Below, one piece after another: positions 44,249 to 53,379 of a stretch of 64,000 nucleotides of DNA. Made by a program: the position numbers and the translations under genes. Each line of letters opens with the position of its first letter. Position 1 is the first letter of the stretch. This DNA comes from Streptomyces capitiformicae. Lineage in GTDB: Bacteria; Actinomycetota; Actinomycetes; Streptomycetales; Streptomycetaceae. The DNA is taken from positions 1,735,767 through 1,799,766 of the forward strand of contig NZ_CP022161.1 of the NCBI RefSeq assembly GCF_002214185.1, in the 5' to 3' direction. The notes under the pieces were generated by a model. It had not been told where the DNA came from, searched no databases, and saw only the letters and a program-made list of their open reading frames with translations.

Positions 44249-45016
44249 TCAGGCGATCTCGATGACACCGAGGTGACCTGCAACTGCCACGCTTCCCCTG
44301 CCACGAGGGTCACGTGCCAGCTTCTTCCAGCACCGACGCATATCGTCGGAGAAGTCGATGTCATCGACAAGGACCACGGCACCCGGCCGACATCTTTCGA
44401 CGACCAGGCCGAATTGCGACTCCACCCATTCGCTGGTGTGTACTGCGTCGATAAGAGCCAGATCGACGGGGCCGGCGATGCAGTCGACATTATCCTCAAA
44501 TGTTCCCACGGTGAGTACGAAGTCACCGCCGACTGCTGCCAGGTTCTTCTCTGCCAGTCTCGCCCACGAAACATTCGGTTCGAACGTCCACAACCGTCCG
44601 GCGCCGAGTTGGCGCAGAGCGGCAGTGAAGTACATTCCAGAGACTCCGAAGGCTGTTCCGAACTCGACCACGTTCATGGGCCGCAACCGACGTACCATAT
44701 CCGCGTAGAAGCGCCCTAGGATACGAGACGATCGAACTTGGTTCGGCTTCCGTTTGACGTTCCCGTAAACCTTCCAGGCGTCAAACTCTCCCAGCTCGTC
44801 AGTTTCGGCGCTTAGCTCCTCAATTAGGTTCTCCTGGGGAGCGATGGGCATTCTGGCCGCAAGGAACGGGTACTGATTGGCCAGCCAGCCCGCCCGTTCC
44901 GCCCACTCCAATCGGGCCACATTCATTCGACCGAGAACTCGATCAGTCAGGTACATGGCCGCATCGTACGGCGAGGGATCAGTCAGCGGGGGGGATGCTC
45001 TCCGCGTGTCCTTCAT
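44249..45016 (-). CDS. class I SAM-dependent methyltransferase
   Basis: 255 aa from the ATG at 45016 (45037 and 44956 also possible). The methyltransferase_24-like core has NVVEFGTAFGVSGMYFTAAL (motif I), WTFEPNVSWARLAEKNL, VDLALIDAVHTSEWVESQFG and GAVVLVDDIDFSDDM. Probably O-methylates a sugar of the polymer. It overlaps the upstream GT4 gene by 38 bp. Confidence 0.82.
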   Translation of the reverse strand: MKDTRRASPPLTDPSPYDAAMYLTDRVLGRMNVARLEWAERAGWLANQYPFLAARMPIAPQENLIEELSAETDELGEFDAWKVYGNVKRKPNQVRSSRILGRFYADMVRRLRPMNVVEFGTAFGVSGMYFTAALRQLGAGRLWTFEPNVSWARLAEKNLAAVGGDFVLTVGTFEDNVDCIAGPVDLALIDAVHTSEWVESQFGLVVERCRPGAVVLVDDIDFSDDMRRCWKKLARDPRGRGSVAVAGHLGVIEIA

Positions 45017-46247
45017 GCCGCCCTGGAACGGACCCACGCTGCCGTGCTACGGCTTCCTCCACAGCCCGTGCGTATACCTTCTCCACTCTCATCACCCACG
45101 AGGGCGCGGAGAAATGACTGGCATGCACGTGGAAGCAGTGCTCGCGCAGCACGGGGAAAGTTTCTCGGGCAGCGTCAAGGGCCTGGGAAAGTTCGTCGGT
45201 TCCGCTGTAAACAGCGCCGGTGCCGTGACGAAGGACATCTTGCGCGGCCGATGATCCTGACAGCGCGAGAACAGGTAGACCGGCGGCCACGGCCTCCCGA
45301 CAGATGACAGGCGCGTTTTCAGGACAGGCGCTGGGAAAGATGAGGCCCGTGTAGTGAGGAAGCCTGCCGAGGAGCTGAGCACGCGGCAGTCCGCCGAGGA
45401 ATTTCACCTTCTTGGGCGCAGCCGCTCTGCAGGCCGACTCCAGCGGCCCTGAACCAATTACGTCCAGCGACTCGTTCTGTGGCCAACTCCGGAGAAGGGG
45501 AAGAATACCCTTCTCCTCACTCAGACGGCCCGCGAACACCCACGGGCTTCCCACTTCCGACTCCCCCGCAATTGACCTCTCGGAAGAATTTACTTGCACA
45601 GCGTCGAAGAAGTTGGGAACAAGTTCCAGCCTTCCCCCGCTGTTCGAAAATCGACGGTAAAACTCCCGGCTGTATTCGGAAAGTACGATCAACTTGTCTG
45701 CTCGACGAAGCAGAGGATGCGCCGCCGCTCCTCCTCTGGTCGCCCAGGCGAGTGGGAGCGTGGCCCTGCGGGATCCGCGATAGCAGGCGTGCCGCAGCGC
45801 GGCCCATCTGTCTCCCTCAGGGCATTTTGCGCACACCTTCCCATCACGAAACAGTGTCCCGGCGGCGCAGGCGGGCCGATAGTTGTGGAGCGTGGCGACG
45901 AGCGGGCCTGGCCAGCGCTCCAGCCAGTCGGTTCCGAAGTTCGGGAACAGGTTGTGTACATGGACGATGTCGGGTGCGAACCTCCTGAGTTCGGCCAATG
46001 GCGACCGGCCGCGCCCGGTGGCCACGCGAAGGCCGGATCGCATGGTGTATCCGAATTCTGCTTGCAGAGTGTCGGTGTGTGCGGCGACCATATGCACCTC
46101 ATGCCCAGCAGCGCGCAATGCCGCCACTTGATCGAGCACTGCGGTGTTCTCTCCACTGGGCTGCTCGGACGAGTAGAAACTGTGGACAAACGCCACGCGA
46201 AAGGCCGCGCGCTGCGTCGGTTCACCAGTCAATCGGACGTCTGGCAC
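44979..46247 (-). CDS. glycosyltransferase family 4
   Basis: 422 aa, GTG start inside the end of the upstream methyltransferase gene. GT-B fold: FVHSFYSSEQPSGENTAV, DIVHVHNLFPNFGTDWLE, LVPNFFDAV, VFAGRLSEEKGILPLLRSWP and PENAPVICREAVAAGLPVLA with the nucleotide-ribose Glu. The CAAGTLFRDGKVCAKCPEGD segment carries Cys residues seen in a subset of GT4 enzymes. Donor unknown. Confidence 0.9.
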   Translation of the reverse strand: MPDVRLTGEPTQRAAFRVAFVHSFYSSEQPSGENTAVLDQVAALRAAGHEVHMVAAHTDTLQAEFGYTMRSGLRVATGRGRSPLAELRRFAPDIVHVHNLFPNFGTDWLERWPGPLVATLHNYRPACAAGTLFRDGKVCAKCPEGDRWAALRHACYRGSRRATLPLAWATRGGAAAHPLLRRADKLIVLSEYSREFYRRFSNSGGRLELVPNFFDAVQVNSSERSIAGESEVGSPWVFAGRLSEEKGILPLLRSWPQNESLDVIGSGPLESACRAAAPKKVKFLGGLPRAQLLGRLPHYTGLIFPSACPENAPVICREAVAAGLPVLALSGSSAAQDVLRHGTGAVYSGTDELSQALDAARETFPVLREHCFHVHASHFSAPSWVMRVEKVYARAVEEAVARQRGSVPGRHEGHAESIPPAD

Positions 46248-47056
46248 GTCGCACCAACGCTGGAGGAGAGCGGCCGTCGGTTATTGGCAATGAGCCCGAA
46301 CGTCGTCGGAGGGAAGACGAGTTCACCGACGGATTGCAGAGAGCTGGACTGTGTGGACCAGTAACGATGCAATTCTACCTTCTCGAAGGAGGAGTCCAGT
46401 AGTTCTCGCAGCGCCTCCTCGTCCACCCCATTGCGCACGACATGGTATTCGACCATGTCTGCTTCGTTCGTCTCGTCATAGACACCGCGCAGCCGACGGA
46501 TTCGTGTGGCCAAGCCCCGCCGCAATTGCCCCTGCCCCACTCTCCACAGCATGTAGGCCGTGCGATCCAGCCTCATGGAAGTCTTTGACCGACGCGGGTA
46601 CCAGAGCGGATCCTGAAAGCTCAGAAAGGCGCCCCCGGGGACGATGCGTTCGATGAGTCGCTGCACCGTGTGCATATAGTCCGGAATGTGATGCAGGACG
46701 GAAATGCAGACGACCGCGTCGAGGGGCCCTCCGCTGCACGCTGCTTCCCCATCGCGGTCGTGGACCACCGTGACCTTGGTCGTGTGCCTGAAACGATGCT
46801 GGAGCATCCGGACGCTCGGCCCACTCATCTCGGTCACCTCGACCTCGGCCCCTGCCGCCACCAAGTGGTCGGTGAAGGTGCCGTGTCCGGCTCCGAGTTC
46901 CAATACTCGGCACTCTCCTTTTCGTTCGATGACGTCACCGACCAAGGAGTGCAAATGGGATACCACACGTTCGCGCACTTTATGGTGCCGAATGTGTGGG
47001 GAGCCCTTTGCGTAATCGTGCCCGACATCGTGCCCACGTTCTTGGAGTTCCCTCAT
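46229..47056 (-). CDS. class I SAM-dependent methyltransferase
   Basis: 275 aa from the ATG (MRELQERGHDVGHDYAKGSP) behind GAGG; upstream in-frame starts are weaker. The SAM domain has RVLELGAGHGTFTDHLVAAG, VEVTEMSG and LDAVVCISVLHHIPDYMH. The C-terminal half (VPGGAFLSFQDPLWYPRR) resembles methyltransferases acting on sugars or lipids. Overlaps the GT4 gene by 19 bp, so 47056-44249 forms one three-gene coupled unit. Confidence 0.85.
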   Translation of the reverse strand: MRELQERGHDVGHDYAKGSPHIRHHKVRERVVSHLHSLVGDVIERKGECRVLELGAGHGTFTDHLVAAGAEVEVTEMSGPSVRMLQHRFRHTTKVTVVHDRDGEAACSGGPLDAVVCISVLHHIPDYMHTVQRLIERIVPGGAFLSFQDPLWYPRRSKTSMRLDRTAYMLWRVGQGQLRRGLATRIRRLRGVYDETNEADMVEYHVVRNGVDEEALRELLDSSFEKVELHRYWSTQSSSLQSVGELVFPPTTFGLIANNRRPLSSSVGATCQTSD

Positions 47057-47170
47057 CGAGGGCTTTACCTCAATTTTCACAGACGAAGACTCGCATACGA
47101 GGGGACAACCTACTCGCTTTGAATGCCGTGTCGGGTGGCAATTCACGCGTTCGGCTGCGCCACAGGGAAA

Positions 47171-47365
47171 CTACATCGGAAATAGATACTGAGCGTTTTC
47201 CAACGTACGGCAGGAGAAGGGTGGTTGGGCCGACAGGCAGATGAAGCCCCTGATAGATGGATTTTCAACCAACCGAACCGTCTCCACCAAGGGCTTCGCG
47301 TACTTCTCTACCCGTCCGGCATCGACTGTCGAGTAGATGTGGGCCGCGAACTTGTTACGCGCCAC
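47171..47365 (-). CDS. possible small or truncated gene
   Basis: 64 codons from a GTG (VARNKFAAHIYSTVDAGRVE...). The first half has coding-like third positions, the second half does not. No ribosome-binding site and no recognised family. It may be the 5' remnant of a lost cluster gene. The rest of the gap 47057-47469 is AT-richer DNA with no gene. Confidence 0.25.
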   Translation of the reverse strand: MARNKFAAHIYSTVDAGRVEKYAKPLVETVRLVENPSIRGFICLSAQPPFSCRTLENAQYLFPM

Positions 47366-47469
47366 CAGGCGGTTGGATCCTTAGGGCAGCCGGTTTCGGC
47401 GTGACGGGCAACACGCCTGCCGGTCCTGCCTGAATAATCCGGACTGATCCCTTCTATAGGGTCTCACTC

Positions 47470-48735
47470 ATGTCGGACATGAGCGTTTCCCTGCAAACGC
47501 AACGGCGGCGCCCACGGCTGCTGCTGATCGGGATGGCCGCGTTCTGGGTGTTCGTGGGCGGAAATCTCGCCCTTGTGGGTCTGAACGCCCCGGTCACGTT
47601 CGCAATCTGCTGTGCCGCGATGTTCGCTCTTCCGTGCGCCCTTTCCCGTGCGCCGTCCAGGGCCGGCCGACTCGAGCCGGTAAATCCCCTCCGGGGGCGG
47701 CTGCCCCTGGCTCTGTGGGGATTCGCGGCTCTCGCCGCGGTGTCCACCGTCGAGAAGCAGACCAGCGCCGGCCTGCAGAACGCCCTGGTGTACCTGTCGT
47801 TCGTCGGCCTGACAGCCCTGGCCGCAGCATGGACCTCGGCCGGCTCCCCCCTGCTGCTCTTGCGGTGGATCCGGGCAGCCGCAGTCGTCGGCGCCATCGG
47901 CTATCTGGCGACGGTGGCCGTCCGCGGACCGGGTGCCCACGGGTTCTATCCTGCCCGCGTCTACGGCGAGGTCGCTTGGATCGGCATGGCCGCCGCCGTC
48001 CCGATCGCCAAGCGGTCACGCGGGGGGTTCGTGGTCCCCGTGCTACTGCTTTCGGCCTGCCTGCTCAGCCTGTCCCGGACCGCGACGGCGGTGTGCGCCC
48101 TGCTGTTCCTCGCCCTGGCCGCCATCGGCCGCGGCCGCCGGGGACTGATCAGGCTGGCTGCGCTCGCGGGAGTGATGTCGTACGCCGCCGTCCGGCTCAT
48201 CACCGAGTTCCAGCCGCTACGGAATCGCTTTGTGGAGAACGACAACGAAGCGGTCGGAGGCGTCGTTATCGGCAGCAGCGGCCGGTCCCAGATGTGGGAG
48301 ATCACATGGAATTCCATCAAGGAATCTCCTTGGCTGGGGCACGGCATCGGCGACGCTCAACAGCTGATCTCCGACAACATTCCTCTTCTGACGCACCCGC
48401 ACAACGACTACCTGCGGCTGTGGAATGACTTGGGCGTCATCGGCCTGGTTCTCTGGGTGTCGGCCGTTTTCCTTCTCATGCGAGGAGCTCGCCGTCGCTG
48501 GCGGATCGCGGCGACGGCCGCCGACCGCGCCATCCATCAAGCAGCATTGCTCTGCCTGATCGGGTTGAGCCTCAACGCATTCACCTCCAACTCGCTCGTG
48601 TACATTTTCGTCACGGTACCCGTTGCCGTCATCGTGGGAACCAGCCTGGGCCGCGCTCATGCGCCGGACGCCCCCGAAGGACCAACAATTCAGAGAAATC
48701 CCATCGGGCAGGCATTGGTTAAGGTGCCTTCATGA
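47470..48735 (+). CDS. O-antigen ligase/polymerase (Wzy_C) family membrane protein
   Basis: 421 aa with about ten membrane helices. The signature region SSGRSQMWEITWNSIKESPW ... LLTHPHNDYLRLWNDLGVIGL is that of Wzy_C proteins, where the His and Arg face the lipid-linked glycan. It should polymerise or ligate the repeat unit outside the membrane. Its stop overlaps the start of a truncated gene (ATGA), showing that the operon once continued. Confidence 0.88.
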   Translation: MSDMSVSLQTQRRRPRLLLIGMAAFWVFVGGNLALVGLNAPVTFAICCAAMFALPCALSRAPSRAGRLEPVNPLRGRLPLALWGFAALAAVSTVEKQTSAGLQNALVYLSFVGLTALAAAWTSAGSPLLLLRWIRAAAVVGAIGYLATVAVRGPGAHGFYPARVYGEVAWIGMAAAVPIAKRSRGGFVVPVLLLSACLLSLSRTATAVCALLFLALAAIGRGRRGLIRLAALAGVMSYAAVRLITEFQPLRNRFVENDNEAVGGVVIGSSGRSQMWEITWNSIKESPWLGHGIGDAQQLISDNIPLLTHPHNDYLRLWNDLGVIGLVLWVSAVFLLMRGARRRWRIAATAADRAIHQAALLCLIGLSLNAFTSNSLVYIFVTVPVAVIVGTSLGRAHAPDAPEGPTIQRNPIGQALVKVPS

Positions 48736-48841
48736 CTCTTTTCGCAGAGAGCATCTCGAACTCCCCGATTTCCCGGGTCTCGGCTTTTCCACTGCAAGCC
48801 GCGGAGGTTGTGGTTACGACGCCCGGATCCAACGACATAAT
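48732..48841 (+). pseudogene. 5' fragment of a cluster gene cut by the IS element
   Basis: Starts with ATG overlapping the Wzy stop and reads MTLFAESISNSPISRVSAFP ... TPGSNDII before running into the IS left end at 48842. Too short to identify; beginnings like VVVTTPGSNDIIE are compatible with a glycosyltransferase or nucleotide-sugar enzyme. The 3' part is not found on the other side of the element. Confidence 0.55.
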
Positions 48842-49641
48842 TGAGCTTCTTCGAGCTGGCCACCGATCAGGTGACGCCCTACGAGGCGCAACGAGCGAGG
48901 CCCCAGAGCTGTTGATCGAGATGTCTGACGTCTCAACCACGCTGCTCGGGGGCCTCGTTGGTCATCGGTCCTGCCGCACTCGACCTGCCACATGCACTCG
49001 TTGAGTGGGTGACGATGCTCGTCGTCACCCGTGAGAGCGACGGGCGCTGCAAGCTCCGCCCGTCCCAGCGCGCGATGGTGGCGCTGGTGTACCTGCGCGA
49101 ACACACCACCCTGGCGAAGATCGCTGCCGGGTTCGGGATCAGCGAGTCCACCGCCCACGCCTACACCAGCGCGGTCACCCACCTGCTCGCCGAGTGCGAC
49201 CGGGTCGGCGACGGACGGGCCGACCACTCCCACAAACACCGCCGACACGGAGTGAACGTGCAGGTGGTCACCGATCCCGGCGGTCGGCTGCTGTGGCTCT
49301 CACCCGCGTTGCCGGGCCGAACTCACGACCTGACCGCTGCCCGCACCCACCGGGTCATCCGCATCTGCGAGCGCCAGGGCGTCCCCGTTCTGGCCGACCT
49401 CGCCTACCAGAGCGGCGGCCCCTGGGTCACCACGGGCATCAAACGCAGGCCCCTGCAGGAACTCACCCTCACCGAGAAGACCGTCAACCCGGCCCTGGCC
49501 GCGGCCAGGGCACCAGTCGAGCGCGGAGTCGCACGCCTGAAGCCCTGGCAGATCTTCCGCAGATCCCGACGCAGTCCAAACCGCATGACGTCAATCACCA
49601 AAGCTGTCCTCACCCTGGAGCGGCAACGCTGAAGAAGCTCA
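48842..49641 (+). mobile_element. defective IS5-family insertion sequence
   Basis: An 800-bp element bounded by TGAGCTTCTTC (48842-48852) and its inverted copy GAAGAAGCTCA (49631-49641), with weaker symmetry further in. It contains one DDE transposase gene that is broken. No clear target duplication is seen, and the genes on the two sides do not match each other, so a deletion probably accompanied or followed insertion. Confidence 0.75.
48921..49632 (+). pseudogene. IS5-family DDE transposase, frameshifted and internally deleted
   Basis: The natural start is the ATG at 48921 (MSDVSTTLLGGLV), but one extra base near 48957-48960 shifts the frame; translation resumes as VIGPAALDLPHALVEWVTML. 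The HTH (AMVALVYLREHTTLAKIAAGFGIS) is intact, as are HKHRRHGVNVQVVTDPGGRL and PALPGRTHDL. Between HLLA and ECDRV the segment that in related transposases carries the first catalytic Asp (LLDGTL) is missing, about 25 residues. The protein cannot be active. Confidence 0.8.
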
Positions 49642-49867
49642 TAGAGCAGGCCTTGAACTCGCCGAGGGCTCTGGCGTAATGGGGTCGATCGGAATCGTCG
49701 ACGATCAGCATGCCGCCGGGCTTGCCCCTTGCGATGGAGTGCCGGATACAGGCGGGCTGTGCCCGTCCGTCGGCCGCCACGAGATCGAAGTGGTCCGGCG
49801 GGATGCCGTCGATTGCCGAGGCGTACGAACGGAAGCTGCGGTGGCGAACGGCTGGGAAGCCCGTCAC
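49642..49867 (-). pseudogene. methyltransferase-like gene truncated by the IS element
   Basis: GTG start overlapping the stop of the upstream methyltransferase gene (GTGA). It reads [40 protein letters not shown] and KPGGMLIVDDSDRPHYARAL, i.e. the late strands of a SAM-methyltransferase fold, then enters the IS at 49641. The C-terminus is lost, and the SAM-binding N-terminus is absent as well, so the fragment may come from a larger deletion. Confidence 0.65.
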
Positions 49868-50562
49868 TTCCTCGCGACCAGCGATTTGGGAAGTCCGGCC
49901 AGACGTTCGATCCAGATGTGGGAGTCGGAGAAGTAGGACCGCATTTCGGTCAGCGACAGGAGCTCGACTTCCTGAACATGGCGGGTGGCCTGGGCGCGCC
50001 CGGAGCGGGGGATGTGCCCGTGCGGCCAGTGCTGGGAGACGGCGACGCGAACCCGGAACGGGAGCAACTGGAGCCCTGGGAACAGCCAGTGGGGTTCCAC
50101 CGGGAAGTACCGGTAGGGCGTCTGTACCCAGTGGTGGGTTCCGTGGGCGTGCACGGTGTCGGCGAACTGCTGCCGCCGGTGGTGGCCGCCCACGTGTTCG
50201 AGGACGGAATTCGAGTAGACGAGGTCGAACCGTTCGGCCGACAGATTTCCCGGCAGGGAGAGAGTGCACGCGTCGGCCACGACCGGGGTGATTCCCTGTT
50301 CCGACTGGCGGGCTGCGCGCGGATCGAGGTTCACGGTCACGACGTGCGCGGGCCGGACAGGTGCGCTGCGCCATGAAGCCGGGGTCCCGCCGAGATCCAG
50401 AACGCGCATCTCGGCTAGGTCGGGAAAGCAACGCAGCAGTTCCTGCCAGCGTTTGGCGCGAGCCGAGTGGGCGAGGGATCCGGGTCTTGAGGGGTCGGCG
50501 ATCTTCGTCTTGAGCATGCTGTTTCCCCGCTGCCTGCGTTGCGGTGTGGCGATGGCGGTCAC
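49864..50562 (-). CDS. class I SAM-dependent methyltransferase
   Basis: 232 aa. GTG start overlaps the gmd stop and is preceded by GAGAGG; ATG at 50517 is an alternative. Motif [26 protein letters not shown] and [20 protein letters not shown] are typical of sugar or small-molecule methyltransferases. The C-terminal [20 protein letters not shown] is shared by a group found in polysaccharide clusters. Operon gmd - this gene - truncated gene. Confidence 0.87.
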   Translation of the reverse strand: MTAIATPQRRQRGNSMLKTKIADPSRPGSLAHSARAKRWQELLRCFPDLAEMRVLDLGGTPASWRSAPVRPAHVVTVNLDPRAARQSEQGITPVVADACTLSLPGNLSAERFDLVYSNSVLEHVGGHHRRQQFADTVHAHGTHHWVQTPYRYFPVEPHWLFPGLQLLPFRVRVAVSQHWPHGHIPRSGRAQATRHVQEVELLSLTEMRSYFSDSHIWIERLAGLPKSLVARK

Positions 50563-51650
50563 ACGAGGTTCCTCTCTCCGGCAGTGCCGGGGGCAGGTAC
50601 ATCGTGGAGGGGCCTTGCCATCTGCGGCATTGAGGCGGGCGCGGGCGGGCTGTCCGGAACGGCAAGCGCGGGTGCGTGCGCCGCGATTTCGGCATCGACC
50701 ATGAGACGGGCCAGCTCAGGGGCGCGGACTGTCGGACGCCATCCGAGAACCCGCTCGGCTTTCGTGGCATCACCGATCAGGTCGTCGACCTCGGTGGGCC
50801 TCAGATAGCGCTCGTCGAACCGCACATGGTCCTGCCAGTCGAGACCGACATGGGCGAAGCAGTGCTCAACGAAGTCGCGCACGCTGTGGCTGGCGCCGGT
50901 GGCGACCACATAGTCGTCCGGTTCCTCCTGTTGCAGCATCAGCCACATCGCCTCGACGTACTCGGCCGCATACCCCCAGTCCCGTCGGGCGTCGAGATTG
51001 CCGAGGTAGACGACGTCCTGCAGGCCCGCCTTGATACGTGCGGCGGCCATGGCCACCTTGCGTGTGACGAAGGTGGGGCCACGGCGAGGGGACTCGTGGT
51101 TGAAGAGAATGCCGTTGACCGCGTACATCCCGTACGCCTCACGGTAGTTGCGGGTCGCCCAGTAGGCGTAGACCTTGGCGACACCGTAGGGAGAGCGGGG
51201 GTGGAAGGGTGTGCCCTCGTGCTGAGGCGGCGGGGAGGCGCCGAACATCTCCGAGCTGGAGGCCTGGTAGAAGCGGCAGGGAAGGCCCGTCGTCCTGATG
51301 GCCTCCAGCAGCCGCGTCGTTCCGAGCGCAGTGCAGTCACCCGTGAATTCCGGTTCGTCGAAGGACACCCGTACGTGCGACTGGGCGGCCAGGTGGTAGA
51401 CCTCGTCCGGCTGCAGCCGTTCCAGCAGACCCGCGATCCTGGTTCCGTCCGTCAGATCGCCGTAGTGGAGGAAGAGGCGCGCCTCGGGATCGTGCGGGTC
51501 CCGGTAGAGATGGTCGATGCGTTGCGTGTTGAAGGTCGAGGCGCGACGGACGATTCCGTGCACCACATAGCCCTTCCGCAGCAGCAGCTCCGTGAGGTAA
51601 GAGCCGTCCTGGCCGGTGATGCCGGTGATGAGCGCCTTCTTGACAGTCAC
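50559..51650 (-). CDS. gmd: GDP-mannose 4,6-dehydratase
   Basis: 363 aa from the GTG seven nt after AGGAG. NAD(P) site [31 protein letters not shown], the catalytic triad region SSSEMFG ... [10 protein letters not shown] (Tyr/Lys) and [16 protein letters not shown] are diagnostic. It makes GDP-4-keto-6-deoxymannose, which the Fcl enzyme at 53376 converts to GDP-L-fucose. The last ~35 residues are a variable Pro-rich tail. Divergent from the BY-kinase gene. Confidence 0.95.
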   Translation of the reverse strand: MTVKKALITGITGQDGSYLTELLLRKGYVVHGIVRRASTFNTQRIDHLYRDPHDPEARLFLHYGDLTDGTRIAGLLERLQPDEVYHLAAQSHVRVSFDEPEFTGDCTALGTTRLLEAIRTTGLPCRFYQASSSEMFGASPPPQHEGTPFHPRSPYGVAKVYAYWATRNYREAYGMYAVNGILFNHESPRRGPTFVTRKVAMAAARIKAGLQDVVYLGNLDARRDWGYAAEYVEAMWLMLQQEEPDDYVVATGASHSVRDFVEHCFAHVGLDWQDHVRFDERYLRPTEVDDLIGDATKAERVLGWRPTVRAPELARLMVDAEIAAHAPALAVPDSPPAPASMPQMARPLHDVPAPGTAGERNLV

Positions 51651-51700
51651 ATGCACTCCTTGCTGCGGGGTGACGCAGATGAGCGGAACATGCCTCGTAC

Positions 51701-51770
51701 AGATAGCCAAACCCATCAATAAGTCTTGATAGTGGCTATTGCTATCTTTGCTTGACTTAAGGCATATACC
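51701..51770. promoter_or_regulatory. divergent gmd/BY-kinase control region with nested dyads
   Basis: An AT-rich 188-bp gap. AGATAGC (51701-51707) pairs with GCTATCT (51741-51747), TAGCCA (51704-51709) with TGGCTA (51733-51738), and ATCAA (51715-51719) with TTGAT (51726-51730), all around 51721-51724. A plus-strand TTGCTA (51739-51744) 18 bp before CATATA (51763-51768) may be the kinase promoter. Operator function is inferred. Confidence 0.4.
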
Positions 51771-51837
51771 TCTCATTTGTCCATTGGTGTCGTACGGTGA
51801 GGACGGCATTCACTTGATCCGATCAGGGACGGACACC

Positions 51838-53379
51838 TTGGACCTGCGCGACTACCTACGAGTCCTCTCTCGCCGTTGGCGTGCCATCACCGTGCTGGCC
51901 CTGCTCGGAACGGCGGTCGGTGTGCTCATCACCTACACGGCGACCCCGGAGTACCGGGCCAGTGCGAAGCTCTTCGTGTCCGTGCGGGAGGGGTCCGACA
52001 CCCTCCAGCTCGCTCAGGGAAATGTCTTCACCCAGGCTCGAGTTCGGTCGTACGCGGAGGTGGCGGCGAGCCCTATGGTGACCCGGCACGTCGTGAGGAC
52101 GCTGCGGCTCGATATGACGCCGAGTCAACTGAGCCGGCGCATCAGCGCGAGCACGCAGCCCGACACGGTGCTGATCCGGCTCACCGTCACGGACACCTGG
52201 CCGGAGCGGGCCGCCCGGATCAGCAACGCCGTGGCCGAGCGCTTCACCGAGGTGGTCCGCGACCTCGAGCGCCCTGCCGGCGCCGAGACGTCTCCCGTGC
52301 GACTGAGCGTCACCCAGCCGGCATCTGTGCCGTCCGTGCCCTTTTCCCCGCGCCCCGCCGTGAACGTCGCGCTCGGTCTGTTGGCCGGGCTGGTCCTCGG
52401 AGCGGGTCTCGCCGTGGCCAGGGAGTCGATGGATCGCTCGGTACGCACCCTTCAGGCTCTGACCGAGTTCCTGGCCGGGTTCGGCGGGCCTCCGGTGCTC
52501 GGCAGCGTCACGCACGACCCGCGGGCCACCCGCCATCCTGTGGCGTTGCTCGACGACATGCACGGACCGCGCGCCGAAGGCTTCCGGCGGCTGCGCACCA
52601 GCCTGCGGTTCGTGGACGTGGATCAGCCGCCGAGAGTGATCGCGGTGACCAGCCCGCTGCCTCGTGAGGGCAAGACCAGTGTCGCGATCAACCTGGCCGC
52701 GACACTGGCCGAGACCGGTGCCTCGGTGTGCCTGGTCGACACCGACCTGCGCCGTCCTTCTACTGCCCACGTCATGGGGCTGGTGCGGGACGCCGGGCTG
52801 ACGACCGTGTTGATCGGCCAAGCCGAGGTGCACCAAGTGCTGCAGTCCGTGGGCTCCTTCTCGGTGCTGACCAGTGGCTCGGTGCCTCCCAACCCCGCCG
52901 AGTTGTTGGGCAGCTCCCAGTTGAGGGCCGTTCTGCGCAGCCTCGCCGAGAAGTTCGACCATGTCGTGGTGGACACCGCGCCGGTGCTGCCGGTGGCGGA
53001 CGCGTCCGTGATCGCCTCCGTCGTGGACGGCTATCTGCTGGTGGTGCGGGCTTCACACACCAGCCGCGAACAGGTCGGCGCAGCCCTCCGCACGCTGCAG
53101 CACGTCGGTGCTTCCGTGCTCGGTACGGTCCTGAACATGACGTCGTCGAAGGAGGAGGGCAACACGTATGGCTATGCGTACGAATACCGGCCGCAGCGCC
53201 GGAAGGGCGGCCGTTTCTCCAAGCGACGCCGCAGCCTGTACGTGCCGCCCGCCGGTAGGGCCCCGGTCCTGCCGACTCCTGGCGGAGAACCAGGTGCCCA
53301 GGTCACGGCCGCGGCCCCGGCGGCGGCAGTCGACGGCGAGACCCGCTCCATGACCGCCGACGGCAGCGCTCAGCGGTGA
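51838..53379 (+). CDS. Wzz-type chain-length determinant fused to BY-kinase
   Basis: 513 aa from TTG (LDLRDYLRVLSRRWR) behind AGGGACGG; GTG at 51787 is an alternative. Two membrane helices (about 17-36 and 175-193) flank the Wzz extracytoplasmic loop. The kinase has Walker A (SPLPREGKTS, 272-281), A' (CLVDTDLRRP) and B (VVVDTAPVLP), and a C-terminal Tyr cluster (NTYGYAYEYRPQ) for autophosphorylation. It controls chain length and export of the polymer and is probably the partner of the phosphatase at 34288. Its stop overlaps fcl. Confidence 0.92.
   Translation: MDLRDYLRVLSRRWRAITVLALLGTAVGVLITYTATPEYRASAKLFVSVREGSDTLQLAQGNVFTQARVRSYAEVAASPMVTRHVVRTLRLDMTPSQLSRRISASTQPDTVLIRLTVTDTWPERAARISNAVAERFTEVVRDLERPAGAETSPVRLSVTQPASVPSVPFSPRPAVNVALGLLAGLVLGAGLAVARESMDRSVRTLQALTEFLAGFGGPPVLGSVTHDPRATRHPVALLDDMHGPRAEGFRRLRTSLRFVDVDQPPRVIAVTSPLPREGKTSVAINLAATLAETGASVCLVDTDLRRPSTAHVMGLVRDAGLTTVLIGQAEVHQVLQSVGSFSVLTSGSVPPNPAELLGSSQLRAVLRSLAEKFDHVVVDTAPVLPVADASVIASVVDGYLLVVRASHTSREQVGAALRTLQHVGASVLGTVLNMTSSKEEGNTYGYAYEYRPQRRKGGRFSKRRRSLYVPPAGRAPVLPTPGGEPGAQVTAAAPAAAVDGETRSMTADGSAQR

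Noticed and set aside
49194..49679. Second gene inside the IS element
   Set aside because: Alternative frame of the transposase without motifs.
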